DNA from: Nemertoderma westbladi
Lineage: Eukaryota > Xenacoelomorpha > Nemertodermatida > Nemertodermatidae
Direction: 5' to 3'
NCBI GenBank assembly: GCA_032718475.1
Contig: JAUCBJ010000754.1
Span: 1-64,000, forward strand
Length of the DNA stretch: 64,000 nt
The position numbers and the translations under genes were made by a program. Of the stretch, positions 46,001 through 61,243 are shown piece by piece. The notes below the pieces were generated by a model. It worked only from the letters and a program-made list of their open reading frames with translations. It had not been told where the DNA came from and made no database searches. How positions within the stretch are numbered: the stretch's first letter is position 1; every line of letters starts with the position of its first letter.

Positions 46001-49000
46001 GCTGTAACTCACCCCCCTCAGTTGAACTAACTAAACTCCTTGATAAAGACCGCTGTAACTCACCCCCTAAGTGGAACTAATCAAACTCCTTGATAAAGAC
46101 CGCTGTAACTCACCCCCTCAGTGGAACTAACTAAACTCCTTGATAAAGACCGCTGTAACTCACCCCCCTCAGTGGAACTAACTAAACTCCTTGATAAAGA
46201 CCGCTGTAACTCACCCCCCTCAGTTGAACTAACTAAACTCCTTGATAAAGACCGCTGTAACTCACCCCCTAAGTGGAACTAATCAAACTCCTTGATAAAG
46301 ACCGCTGTAACTCACCCCCCTCAGTGGAACTAACTAAACTCCTTGATAAAGACCGCTGTAACTTACCCCCCTCAGTGGAACTAACTAAACTCCTTGATAA
46401 AAACCGCTGTAACTCACCCCCCTCAGTTGAACTAACTAAACTCCTTGATAAAGACCGCTGTAACTCACCCCCTAAGTGGAACTAATCAAACTCCTTGATA
46501 AAGACCGCTGTAACTCACCCCCCTCAGTGGAACTAACTAAACTCCTTGATAAAGACCGCTGTAACTTACCCCCCTCAGTGGAACTAACTAAACTCCTTGA
46601 TAAAGACCGCTGTAACTCACCCCCTCAGTAGAACTAACTAAACTCCTTGATAAAGACCGCTGTAACTCACCCCCCTCAGTGGAACTAACTAAACTCCTTG
46701 ATAAAGACCGCTGTAACTCACCCCCCTCAGTGGAACTAACTAAACTCCTTGATAAAAACCGCCGTAACTCACCCCCCTCAGTGGAACTAACTAAACTCCT
46801 CGATAAAGACCGCTGTAACTCACCCCCCTCAGTGGAACTAACTAAACTCATTGATAAAGACCGCTGTAACTCACCCCCCTCAGTTGAACTAACTAAACTC
46901 CTTGATAAAGACCGATGTAACTCACCCCCCTCAGTGGAACTAACTAAACTCCTTGATAAAGACCGCTGTAACTCACCCCCCTCAGTGGAACTAACTAAAC
47001 TCCTTGATAAAGACCGCTGTAACTCACCCCCCTCAGTGGAACTAACTAAACTCCTTGATAAAAACCGCTGTAACTCACCCCCCTCAGTTGAACTAACTAA
47101 ACTCCTTGATAAAGACCGCTGTAACTCACCCCCCTCAGTGGAACTAACTAAACTCCTTGATAAAGACCGCTGTAACTCACCCCCCTCAGTGGAACTAACT
47201 AAACTCATTGATAAAGACCGCTGTAACTCACCCCCCTCAGTGGAACTAACTAAACTCCTTGATAAAGACCGCTGTAACTCACCCCCCTCAGTGGAACTAA
47301 CTAAACTCCTTGATAAAGACCGCTGTAACTCACCCCCCTCAGTGGAACTAACTAAACTCCTTGATAAAGACCGCTGTAACTCACCCCCCTCAGTGGAACT
47401 AACTAAACTCCTTGATAAAGACCGCTGTAACTCACCCCCCTCAGTGGAACTAACTAAACTCCTTGATAAAAACCGCTGTAACTCACCCCCATCAGTTGAA
47501 CTAACTAAACTCCTTGATAAAGACCGCTGTAACTCACCCCCTAAGTGGAACTAATCAAACTCCTTGATAAAGACCGCTGTAACTCACCCCCCTCAGTGGA
47601 ACTAACTAAACTCCTTGATAAAAACCGCTGTAACTCACCCCCATCAGTTGAACTAACTAAACTCCTTGATAAAGACCGCTGTAACTCACCCCCTAAGTGG
47701 AACTAATCAAACTCCTTGATAAAGACCGCTGTAACTCACCCCCTAAGTGGAACTAATCAAACTCCTTGATAAAGACCGCTGTGACTCACACCCCTCAGTG
47801 GAACTAACTAAACTCCTTGATAAAAACCGCTGTAACTCACCCCCATCAGTTGAACTAACTAAACTCCTTGATAAAGACCGCTGTAACTCACCCCCTAAGT
47901 GGAACTAATCAAACTCCTTGATAAAGACCGCTGTAACTCACCCCCCTCAGTGGAACTAACTAAACTCCTTGATAAAGACCGCTGTAACTTACCCCCCTCA
48001 GTGGAACTAACTAAACTCCTTGATAAAGACCGCTGTAACTCACCCCCTCAGTAGAACTAACTAAACTCCTTGATAAAGACCGCTGTAACTCACCCCCCTC
48101 AGTGGAACTAACTAAACTCCTTGATAAAGACCGCTGTAACTCACCCCCCTCAGTGGAACTAACTAAACTCCTTGATAAAGACCGCTGTAACTCACCCCCC
48201 TCAGTGGAACTAACTAAACTCCTTGATAAAGACCGCTGTAACTCACCCCCCTCAGTGGAACTAACTAAACTCCTTGATAAAGACCGCTGTAACTCACCCC
48301 CCTCAGTGGAACTAACTAAACTCCTTGATAAAGACCGCTGTAACTCACCCCCCTCAGTGGAACTAACTAAACTCATTGATAAAGACCGCTGTAACTCACC
48401 CCCCTCAGTGGAACTAACTAAACTCCTTGATAAAGACCGCTGTAACTCACCCCCCTCAGTGGAACTAACTAAACTCATTGATAAAGACCGCTGTAACTCA
48501 CCCCCCTCAGTGGAACTAACTAAACTCCTTGATAAAGACCGCTGTAACTCACCCCCCTCAGTGGAACTAACTAAACTCCTTGATAAAGACCGCTGTAACT
48601 CACCCCCCTCAGTGGAACTAACTAAACTCATTGATAAAGACCGCTGTAACTCACCCACCTCAGTGGAACTAACTAAACTCCTTGATAAAGACCGCTGTAA
48701 CTCACCCCCCTCAGTGGAACTAACTAAACTCATTGATAAAGACCGCTGTAACTCACCCCCCTCAGTGGAACTAACTAAACTCCTTGATAAAGACCGCTGT
48801 AACTCACCCCCCTCAGTGGAACTAACTAAACGCCTTGATAAAGACCGCTGTAACTCACCCCCTCAGTGGAACTAACTAAACTCATTGATAAAGACCGCTG
48901 TAACTCACCCCCCTCAGTGGAACTAACTAAACTCCTTGATAAAGACCGCTGTAACTCACCCCCCTCAGTGGAACTAACTAAACTCCTTGATAAAGACCGC

Positions 49001-50594
49001 TGTAACTCACCCCCCTCAGTGGAACTAACTAAACTCATTGATAAAGACCGCTGTAACTCACCCCCCTCAGTGGAACTAACTAAACTCCTTGATAAAGACC
49101 GCTGTAACTCACCCCCCTCAGTGGAACTAACTAAACTCCTTGATAAAGACCGCTGTAACTCACCCCCCTCAGTGGAACTAACTAAACTCCTTGATAAAGA
49201 CCGCTGTAACTCACCCCCCTCAGTTGAACTAACTAAACTCCTTGATAAAGACCGCTGTAACTCACCCCCCTCAGTTGAACTAACTAAACTCCTTGATAAA
49301 GACCGCTGTAACTCACCCCCCTCAGTTGAACTAACTAAACTCCTTGATAAAGACCGCTGTAACTCACCCCCTCAGTGGAACTAACTAAACTCCTTGATAA
49401 AGACCGCTGTAACTCACCCCCCTCAGTGGAACTAACTAAACTCCTTGATAAAGACCGCTGTAACTCACCCCCCTCAGTGGAACTAACTAAACTCCTTGAT
49501 AAAGACCGCTGTAACTCACACCCCCAAGTAGAACTAACTAAACTCCTTGATAAAGACCGCTGTAACTCACCCCCCTCAGTGGAACTAACTAAACTCCTTG
49601 ATAAAGACCGCTGTAACTCACCCCCCTCAGTGGAACTAACTAAACTCATTGATAAAGACCGCTGTAACTCACCCCCCTCAGTGGAACTAACTAAACTCCT
49701 TGATAAAGACCGCTGTAACTCACCCCCCTCAGTGGAACTAACTAAACTCATTGATAAAGACCGCTGTAACTCACCCCCCTCAGTGGAACTAACTAAACTC
49801 CTTGATAAAGACCGCTGTAACTCACCCCCCTCAGTGGAACTAACTAAACTCATTGATAAAGACCGCTGTAACTCACCCCCCTCAGTGGAACTAACTAAAC
49901 TCCTTGATAAAGACCGCTGTAACTCACCCCCCTCAGTGGAACTAACTAAACTCATTGATAAAGACCGCTGTAACTCACCCCCCTCAGTGGAACTAACTAA
50001 ACTCCTTGATAAAGACCGCTGTAACTCACCCCCCTCAGTGGAACTAACTAAACTCCTTGATAAAGACCGCTGTAACTCACCCCCCTCAGTGGAACTAACT
50101 AAACTCCTTGATAAAGACCGCTGTAACTCACCCCCCTCAGTGGAACTAATCAAACTCCTTGATAAAGACCGCTGTAACTCACACCCCTCAGTGGAACTAA
50201 CTAAACTCCTTGATAAAGACCGCTATAACTCACCCCCCTCAGTGGAACTAACTAAACTCCTTGATAAAGACCGCTGTAACTCACCCCCTCAGTTGAACTA
50301 ACTAAACTCCTTGATAAAGACCGCTGTAACTCACACCCCTCAGTGGAACTAACTAAACTCCTTGATAAAGACCGCTATAACTCACCCCTCAGTGGAACTA
50401 ATCAAACTCCTTGATAAAGACCGCTGTAACTCACACCCCTCAGTGGAACTAACTAAACTCCTTGATAAAGACCGCTATAACTCACCCCCCTCAGTGGAAC
50501 TAACTAAACTCCTTGATAAAGACCGCTGTAACTCACCCCCTCAGTTGAACTAACTAAACTCCTTGATAAAGACCGCTGTAACTCACACCCCTCA

Positions 50595-53670
<3,076 letters not shown>

Positions 53671-53753
53671 TTGTAAGCACATCGGAGGAAATCGGGAGGA
53701 AATACAACTTGACCGGCACAGCTCTGCATCGATTCGTGAAAGAAGGCAGCAAC
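53671..53753 (-). CDS. AGXT2L: AGXT2-like phospho-lyase, exon c
   Basis: 83 nt on the minus strand, acceptor ..cattacAG|GTT and donor TACAA|GTAAAT. It enters in phase 0 and has 27 codons plus two bases completed by exon d. It encodes the block AAFFHESMQSCAGQVVFPP, matching the ESMQSCGGQ region that precedes the PLP-binding segment in this family. An alternative minus-strand frame of 63 codons starting at 53823 reads through the acceptor and is not real. Confidence 0.93.
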
Positions 53754-54720
53754 CTGTAATGGAGGCAGTACAAGAGGAACCAGGGGGCAGTGGATGGCTA
53801 TCTATAGACTCTATTAGGATCACTTTATGTTCTCGTATATTTAATTTACCGACTAGACGATTAATTTAATCCCGACAAGCCGGAAAAATCGTGAGTAAAT
53901 TAATTTTGAAATTGAATACAATTTCAAGTTATTAATAAAAATAAACTACATTGAATTATTTCGTTGGGCACTGCCAGTCATCTGCAACCGCTGGTCAACC
54001 CTAACCCAGTACCGGTTGTGCCACTGCTCAACCCAGTACCGGTTGTGCCACTGGTCAACCCAGTACCGGTTGTGCCACTGGTCAACCCAGTACCGGTTGT
54101 GCCACTGGTCAACCCAGTACCGGTTGTGCCACTGGTCAACCCAGTACCGATTGTGCCACTGGTCAACCCAGTACCGGTTCTGCCACTGGTCAACCCAGTA
54201 CCGGTTGTGCCACAGGTCAACCCAGTACCGGTTGTGCCACTGGTCAACCCAGTACCGGTTGTGCCACTGGTCAACCCAGTACCGGTTGTGCCACTGGTCA
54301 ACCCAGTACCGGTTGTGCCACTGGTCAACCCAGTACCGGTTGTGCCACTGGTCAACCCAGTACCGGTTGTGCCACTGGTCAACCCAGTACCGGTTGTGCC
54401 ACTGGTCAACCCAGTACCGGTTGTGCCACTGGTCAACCCAGTACCGGTTGTGCCACTGGTCAACCCAGTACCGGTTGTGCCACTGGTCAACCCAGTACCG
54501 GTTGTGCCACTGGTCAACCCAGTACCGGTTGTGCCACTGGTCAACCCAGTACCGGTTATGCCACTGGTCAACCCAGTACCGGTCGTGCCCTCGAGTTTCC
54601 TACAACTTGTTTCACTTTCTATTTATCTGACTGTCTGACTTCGAGATTCAAACAAATAATTAATCGAATTATCAATTGCCTCGATTAAGTTTAATAAATC
54701 CGTTAGTTAGTAAACCAAAC
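53754..54720 (-). other. 967-bp intron between exons b and c, holding the 27-bp array
   Basis: In gene sense it starts GTTTGG at 54720 and ends ..cattacAG at 53754. It has about 130 bp of unique AT-rich sequence at the donor side, then the 27-bp array, then about 240 bp of unique sequence. The array here does not touch a splice site. Confidence 0.88.
53993..54590. repeat. 27-bp minisatellite array, about 22 copies
   Basis: The unit on the plus strand begins caacccagtaccggttgtg and ends ccactggt. It is very homogeneous, with edge units degenerate (ccctaacccag at the left, ggtcgtgccc at the right). Frames on both strands stay open (Asn-Pro-Val-Pro-type repeats) only because 27 is a multiple of 3. 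It lies wholly within the intron. Confidence 0.95.
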
Positions 54721-54778
54721 CTTCCTATTGCGATTAATTCTTAAATCAGCGAGTAAATCTCGTATTTCTTCTGCATAC
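54721..54778 (-). CDS. AGXT2L: AGXT2-like phospho-lyase, exon b (short)
   Basis: 58 nt on the minus strand, acceptor ..cgtttAG|G and donor AAG|GTTTGG. One base completes an Ala codon from exon a, then 19 codons encode YAEEIRDLLADLRINRNRK. This corresponds to the helix between the YRGKYR block and the ESMQSC block of the family. It was found by looking for the missing frame-bridging exon; phases on both sides agree exactly. Too short to be found as an open frame. Confidence 0.85.
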
Positions 54779-55127
54779 CTAAACGAAATGAACAAAATAC
54801 CTAAAAATATTTCTAGAATAAACCAATATCCGCCAATAGTTAGTTAGTATATGGATGGGATATAAATTAAAAATCATTTATGTATTTATATTCAGCAATG
54901 TATTTCCCGCCGGAATATATAAATCACTTTTTACACTCCGGCGGGATATAAAAATGCTATATCCGGTAACTTCCTCCATAATTCTGTAACAAAGAAAAAA
55001 GGCTATTTATTTTTAGGAACAAATAAATTTACTGATAACCGTAACGTCCCGGCCGTCGCTATGGTAACTTAGCGACCACCCATAGGATAATAAACGTTGA
55101 CCTTATTAGACCAATAGGATGACTAAC
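54779..55127 (-). other. 349-bp intron between exons a and b
   Basis: In gene sense it begins GTTAGT at 55127 and ends ..cgtttAG. It is AT-rich and carries an imperfect inverted repeat with arms around cccgccgg / ccggcggg (54907-54915 and 54941-54948). No gene was seen. Confidence 0.8.
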
Positions 55128-55283
55128 GCTCTGCCGGTCTCCGGAGTATCGCCTCTGTATTTCCCTCGGTAGGGGTCTGGGCAGGGAGCCACATGGACCC
55201 AGTCTGCGAGATCGGAGCGATCCGCCTGGTTGTGTTTGTAGGGAGACAACGCGATAGTCGAGGATAAATGTCCGTGGTAGGCA
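55128..55283 (-). CDS. AGXT2L: AGXT2-like phospho-lyase, exon a
   Basis: 156 nt on the minus strand, acceptor ..gctgtAG|T and donor AGAGC|GTTAGT. The first base completes a codon from an upstream exon outside the window; 51 codons and two bases follow. It encodes AYHGHLSS (the YHG motif that packs on the PLP), [25 protein letters not shown] and a short linker. The YHGH...SPYKF-like and VAPxPDxYRGKYR blocks are diagnostic of the phospho-lyase family. An ATG-initiated minus-strand frame over the same bases reads out of phase and is not real. Confidence 0.92.
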
Positions 55284-55721
55284 CTACAGCAATTAAATAA
55301 CTCATAGTATATTAATTACGCCCTAAAGCGTGTTTATATAATTATAAAACTGTATAAAATATATAAATTTAACTATATTAAATGTATTGTAAAGTTGTAT
55401 TTAGTATAATAACCAGAGTTATTAGGGGTCTGGCAGGTTAATTTAAAAAGCTACGGTTATTCAAACGTTATCGGCCTCCTGTGGCCTGCGTCAGTACTCA
55501 TCAAACTGACAGAGCGCACATTGTCGTTATTATAATTAATACTACTTTACCTAAAATCCGAAACGGAGTGTGAAATGCGGATTCCAGTTAAGTTAGTTAA
55601 CCCGTTCCGTCAGTGTGTCGCTACATTTAATTATCAGTTCCGATAAGGATAGGATAAATAAACGTGGATTCAAATAAATACATTAGAATCTGCGTTTTAC
55701 ATCCTTTTCCATTCCAAACAT
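55284..55721 (-). other. 3' end of the upstream host intron
   Basis: About 440 bp of AT-rich unique sequence between the exon a acceptor and the 22-bp array. I looked for the preceding exon (the block before AYHGH) and did not find it, so the intron extends through the array and beyond the window end (at least 8.7 kb). Confidence 0.7.
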
Positions 55722-58019
55722 AACACCCTCTCCCCCCTCTGATCCAGTAACACCCCCTCGATCCAGTAACACCCCCTCCCTGATCCAGTAACACCCCCTC
55801 CCTGATCCAGTAACACCCCCTCCCTGATCTAGTAACACCCCCTCCCTGATCCAGTAACACCCCCTCCGTGATCCAGTAACACCCCCTCCGTGATCCAGTA
55901 ACACCCCCTCCATGATCCAGTAACACCCCCTCCCTGATCCAGTAACTCCGCCTCCCTGATCCAGTAACTCCGCCTCCCTGATCCAGAAACTCCGCCTCTG
56001 ATCCAGTAACACCCCCTCCCTGATCCAGTAATACCCCCTCCCTGATCCAGTAACACCCCCTCCGTGATCCAGTAACACCCCCTCCCTGATCCAGTAACTC
56101 CGCCTCCCTGATCCAGTAACTCCGCCTCCCTGATCCAGTAACTCCGCCTCCCTGATCCAGTAACACCCCCTCCATGATCCAGTAACACCCACTCCCTGAT
56201 CCTGTAACACCCACTCCCTGATCCAGTAACACCCCCTCCCTGATCCAGTAACACCCCCTCCCTGATCCAGTAACACCCCCTCCCTGATCCAGTAACTCCG
56301 CCTCCCTGATCCAGTAACTCCGCCTCCCTGATCCAGTAACACCCCCTCCCTGATCCAGTAACACCCCCTCCCTGATCCAGTAACACCCCCTCCCTGATCT
56401 AGTAACACCCCCTCCCTGATCCAGTAACACCCCCTCCGTGATCCAGTAACTCCGCCTCCCTGATCCAGTAACACCCCCTCCCTGATCCAGTAACACCCAC
56501 TCCCTGATCCAGTAACTCCGCCTCCCTGATCCAGTAACTCCGCCTCCCTGATCCAGTATCACCCCCTCCCTGATCCAGTAACACCCCCTCCCTGATCCAG
56601 TAACACCCACTCCCTGATCCAGTAACACCCCCTCCCTGATCCAGTAACACCCCCTCCCTGATCCAGTAACACCCACTCCCTGATCCAGTAACACCCCCTC
56701 CCTGATCCAGTAACTCCGCCTCCCTGATCCAGTAACTCCGCCTCCCTGATCCAGTATCACCCCCTCCCTGATCCAGTAACACCCCCTCCCTGATCCAGTA
56801 ACACCCACTCCCTGATCCAGTAACACCCCCTCCCTGATCCAGTAACACCCCCTCCCTGATCCAGTAACACCCACTCCCTGATCCAGTAACCCCCCCTCCC
56901 TGATCCAGTAACTCCGCCTCCCTGATCGAGTAACACCCCCTCCATGATCCAGTAACACCCCCTCCCTGATCCAGTAACACCGCCTCCCTGATCCAGTAAC
57001 TCCGCCTCCCTGATCCAGTAACTCCGCCTCCCTGATCCAGTAACACCCCCTCCCTGATCCAGTAACACCCCCTCCCTGATCCAGTAACACCCCCTCCCTG
57101 ATCCAATAACACCCACTCCCTGATCCAGTAACACCCCCTCCGTGATCCAGTAACACCCCCTCCATGATCCAGTAACACCCCCTCCCTGATCCAGTAACAC
57201 CCCCTCCATGATCCAGTAACACCCCCTCCCTGATCCAGTAACACCCCCTCCCTGATCCAGTAACACCCCCTCCATGATCCAGTAACACCCACTCCCTGAT
57301 CCAATAACACCCACTCCCTGATCCAGTAACACCCCCTCCATGATCCAGTAACACCCCCTCCGTGATCCAGTAACACCCCCTCCCTGATCCAGTAACTCCG
57401 CCTCCCTGATCCAGTAACACCCCCTCCCTGATCCAGTAACACCCCCTCCCTGATCCAGTAACACCCCCTCCATGATCCAGTAACACCCACTCCCTGATCC
57501 AGTAACACCGACTCCCTGATCCAGTAACACCCACTTCCTGACCAGTAACACCCACTCCCTGATCCAGTAACACCCCCTCCCTGATCCAGTAACACCCCCT
57601 CCCTGATCCAGTAACACCCCCTCCCTGATCTAGTAACACCCCCTCCCTGATCCAGTAACACCCCCTCCGTGATCCAGTAACACCCCCTCCGTGATCCAGT
57701 AACACCCCCTCCATGATCCAGTAACACCCCCTCCCTGATCCAGTAACTCCGCCTCCCTGATCCAGTAACTCCGCCTCCCTGATCCAGTAACACCCCCTCC
57801 CTGATCCAGTAACACCCCCTCCAAGATCTAGTAACACCCCCTCCCTGATCCAGTAACACCCCCTCCCTGATCCAGTAACACCCCCTCCGTGATCCAGTAA
57901 CACCCCCTCCCTGATCCAGTAACACCCCCTCCGTGATCCAGTAACTCCGCCTCCCTGATCCAGTAACTCCGCCTCCCTGATCCAGTAACACCCCCTCCAT
58001 GATCCAGTAACACCCCCTC
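55722..58019. repeat. 22-bp minisatellite array, left of the hAT element
   Basis: About 104 copies. The plus-strand unit is gatccagtaac followed by accccctccct, with variants ccGtgatc, ccAtgatc, aactccGcc, ccActcc and gatcTag. Since 22 is not a multiple of 3, each minus-strand frame cycles through three unit phases and still lacks stops, giving long spurious Gly/Tyr/Trp-rich frames. The minus strand, which is the host sense, is G-rich with GGG and GGGGG in each unit. The last 8 bases, ACCCCCTC (58012-58019), are the left target duplication of the transposon. Confidence 0.95.
58012..58019. repeat. 8-bp target-site duplication, left copy (ACCCCCTC)
   Basis: ACCCCCTC is repeated at 61627-61634 directly after the transposon. 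An 8-bp duplication is typical of hAT elements. The uninterrupted array near 62,692 shows the same sequence once, with no element. Confidence 0.93.
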
Positions 58020-58623
58020 TAGAGTGTTTCACTTCCTATAGACGAAAAAAAAATCTTGGAATTTTCTATTTCCTCAAGGCTAGATTGGTGCATTACACCT
58101 ATTTGAGCAAAAAAAATCATTACAAGTAGGTCTCAAACTTAATTTTTCAGATAGAGCAAGCCTCTTGAAGATTGACATTTCGAGCGATGGGATAATATGG
58201 CTACGCGATGGTTGTAATTTTAGGTAAATAACATCAGGAAGAGCAATGAATCGAAATTTGCGCTCATTTGAAAAATAATGATCAAATTAGATAGAGAGCA
58301 TGCGAAATTTAAGTCAAAATTCAGTCTTTGTCAAGATTTGCTCAACCCAGCCACTCCGAAGGCCATGCATACACTGACATGAACTGGCACATTACACAGA
58401 CACTGTATTCGTTCATTTCCTAATTGCTGAATTTATGTTCCTTGTCTATACCTACTGCAGGTACTGAAATAAGCAACCTCCACAGCAATATTGTAGTTCT
58501 ACTGCTGTACTTAGTAGGCCTACTCCACCCCTCAAACATCATATACCGGTACACTTATTAATATAAATAATAATTTATTAATATAACAGTATAATACAAA
58601 GATTAATACTATAATACTGGACA

Positions 58624-59051
58624 ATGTCAGCATTGCATTTGCGATCTGATGTAACAGAATGGTTACTTGGGTCCTGTACCGATTTCAATCCAGCAAAGAC
58701 AAGACAACTGCCAACTAATGCTGAAGTACTGAAATCCGTACTGTTTTTAAGACAAAAAGAAGGCCCTGGTGGTAAGTCCAAAGGATACCTATCAAATGGA
58801 ATAGCAGCCACGGCTACCAACACCATCATTGTTTGGAATAATGCCAAAATACCAGTTCAAGATCACAAGAATATTGTTAGAGTGCTGACCAAGTTATATG
58901 ACGAATATAACAAACTAAAGAAGACTGTGTCTCGCCGTGACCCTTCAGCATCTACCAAGGACAAACTGGTTGAATTTCAAACAAAAATGTCTTTGTTATT
59001 CGATGTTGCTAAAACAAATGCGTTGAAACTTATCAAGATTGAAGAAGACAA
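58624..59051 (+). CDS. hAT-like transposase, exon 1
   Basis: ATG at 58624, 142 codons plus two bases, donor ACAA|GTAAGT at 59052. It encodes an N-terminal region with a WNNAKIP block, a lysine-rich helix, and the end block FDVAKTNALKLIKIEEDK, followed in exon 2 by FLLDQR. I recall this IEED-(R/K)-x-FLL-x-QR arrangement from a large family of unnamed invertebrate proteins. I see no clear BED-type zinc finger. The reading frame would stop within the intron three bases after the donor if unspliced. Confidence 0.85.
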
Positions 59052-59333
59052 GTAAGTATTAAGCAGTATTTGTTGGTGTTTGGTTGGACTGAAATCATAT
59101 CTGAATTGAGTTATATTAATGACCAGCAATAGCTACCATTTAATAGAAACGCATAAACTTATAGATTTATATACCTTTTAAAAACTATTTTTGGTATAAA
59201 ATTCATAATTATCATTATTCATGTAACATCATGAACATAACATATATATATATATCAATTTAATATACAACACGCATTATATTATTGTGTAAGTAATACA
59301 CCGTCCTTATTTTTGCTTATTATACATATTTAG
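59052..59333 (+). other. 282-bp intron of the hAT-like transposase
   Basis: GTAAGT donor at 59052 and an AT-rich tract ending ..catattTAG at 59333. It contains a (TA)n run near 59230. Splicing joins exon 1 (two bases of a Lys codon) to exon 2 in frame; exon 2's open frame has no ATG at its start, which supports the intron. Confidence 0.85.
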
Positions 59334-60520
59334 GAATTTTCTGTTGGATCAAAGAGGAGTCAGGAAAGGAAAAATGGTGTTAGGATCGTCTGGCATCGAT
59401 TGGGAGGATGTTTTTCGCGATTTACAGAGACAACGTAGATTGAAACGAACTAGAAGTAATGATAGCAACGAAGGTGAGGTGATATGTAGTATTAATGAAG
59501 ACATTGCAACAAGTTCATCTTGCGAGAGTTCTCAGACTGATGAAGATGATCCTGACTTCATTGCCAGCGATTACATCGCTAAGACAGTTTCAAAAACGCC
59601 TGATTCTGATGCTCCAAAGAAGTCGAAGTTTCTGTCTCCGGAAGTATACAGCTTGGCAGATAGACATGCAATAAGTACTCGCCAGTTATGGACACTAAGT
59701 GCAACTGTTTCCAAAAGCTTAAGCTGTGATGTCTCGAATTTTAAATCGGCTTCCCATTCAACTGTATACAGACACCGGGTGAAGAATCGTATAGAGAATG
59801 CATCTAGAATTGTGGGAACATTTAAAGATCGATGTCCAGATCCCTGTATAGTTCACTGGGACGGGAAAATTCTCCCAAACCTCGGAAAGGGTTTTACTGG
59901 CAAAATTGATAGAATACCTGTGATAATAACTGGTGTTAAATTGGATACTGATAATGTACCTGAGACTTTTTCAGAAATGATATCTGCACCTAAGGTTAGC
60001 AGTGGAACTGGTTTAGCACAGGCTGTAGCTACACTGATAGCACTCAATGCTAGAGATATTGCTGATAAGGTTGAAGGGATGTGTTTCGATACAACATCTT
60101 CTAACACAGGAGCAGGTAGAGGAGCATGTGTTATCCTAGAACAAAAGCTAAATAGAGAACTTCTTAACCTGGCATGTCGTCATCATATCATGGAAGTTGT
60201 TCTTGGAGATGTTTTCCAGAATGCCTGTAAATTTCCAGCGAGCTCAGGGCCTGAAATACTGTTGTTTAAACGATTCCAATCAAACTGGGACCACTTGATT
60301 CTGAATGACTACTCAACCCTAACTCATGATGATAATGTAACTGTGGATAAAACACTTATTTCGGAAGCAGTGACTTTGTTAGAACCAATGCTTCTTGTGA
60401 AACAACCAAGAAATGATTACAAAGTACTTCTGGAATTAGCTTTGACTGTACTAGGTGCTGAGGTTCCAAGGAGCAGCAATCAGGTACAATTTACAAGACC
60501 AGGTGCTGTGAGTGATGCGC
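59334..60520 (+). CDS. hAT-like transposase, exon 2 up to the frame break
   Basis: Continues exon 1 in frame. After an acidic serine-rich linker comes the RNase H-like catalytic core: VHWDGK with the first candidate acidic residue (codon 59860-59862), CFDTTSSNTG with the second (60088-60090), and LACRHH (about 60170). The frame then changes near 60520. Past that point this frame reads unrelated residues to a stop at 60616-60618, while the +1 frame carries the conserved continuation (RWMAKANYSM block). The break sits in a gcgc dinucleotide run and fits loss of two bases or a sequencing error. Without correction the protein would lose its last 240 residues. Confidence 0.85.
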
Positions 60521-61243
60521 TGGATGGCAAAGGCCAATTACAGCATGCTAATGTACTTATTTCGAAACCAGCTAAGAGAGAGCAAGCTAATCACAGCGAA
60601 GGAGGAAGACTCTCTTAGAAATTTCGTGATGTTTGTTGTATTCGTGTATGCAAAGTACTGGCTCCAGTGTATGTCAGCTGCTGATGCTCCAATTAACGAT
60701 CTGTTAATGCTAAGAGATTTGAAGGAATATGAGAAGGTAAATACAACAGTTGCCACAACTGCCATGAAAGCCTTAAATCGTCACTTATGGTATTTGAGTA
60801 GTGAACTATTGTGCCTTTCCCTATTCTCAGATAAAGTAACTATTGAAGAGAAGAAGGCAATGTTGGATGCTCTTGATATAGATGATGCTCAACCATCAGT
60901 GAGATCTGTGAGAGTCAGTGCAGGTATCGCAGGGTCAGCAGTAGACAAAAAGCTGCCTGAGTTTGTTTCGAAGAGGAGTTTGTTTCTATTTAAGAAGTTG
61001 AAGATCGACACATCATTTTTCACTAAACCTGACTGGCCATCTAGCTCAGAATATAAACATGCTAAAATGATTATAGACAAGGTGACTGTAGTTAATGATC
61101 CAGCTGAACGAGGTGTTGGAGCTGTATCAAAGTTTATTAAAAGTGGCATAACTACAGATGAGGAAATGTTACAGGCATTGTTGGTTGTTGCTGATGAGAA
61201 TAAAAGACTAAACACAACCTTTACTAAGTCTTCATTCGCTTAA
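60521..61243 (+). pseudogene. hAT-like transposase, C-terminal part in shifted frame
   Basis: Open in the +1 frame relative to exon 2 (ATG at 60512 is incidental). It contains a hydrophobic helix-rich stretch, then TKPDWPSSSEY and the block NDPAERGVGAV near the end. The Glu in that block (61106-61108) is the likely third acidic catalytic residue. The stop TAA is at 61241-61243. With the upstream part it forms one transposase of about 780 residues split by a single frame change, so this copy is probably inactive unless the break is an artefact. Confidence 0.82.

Noticed and set aside
53993-54590. 27-bp array as a third splice-site-born repeat
   Set aside because: It lies about 130 bp from the donor and 240 bp from the acceptor, and its unit does not resemble the intron start GTTTGG.
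53964-54638. Val/Pro-repeat protein of 224 residues
   Set aside because: It is the 27-bp minisatellite inside an intron. Several frames on both strands are equally open.
55123-55305. Independent 60-codon minus-strand gene
   Set aside because: It overlaps exon a in the wrong phase. The exon reading matches the phospho-lyase family and joins its neighbours in frame.
55627-58032. Gly/Tyr/Trp-rich frames of up to 801 codons over the 22-bp array
   Set aside because: A 22-bp unit cycles through three phases, none with a stop on the minus strand, so all minus frames are open. No gene is implied.
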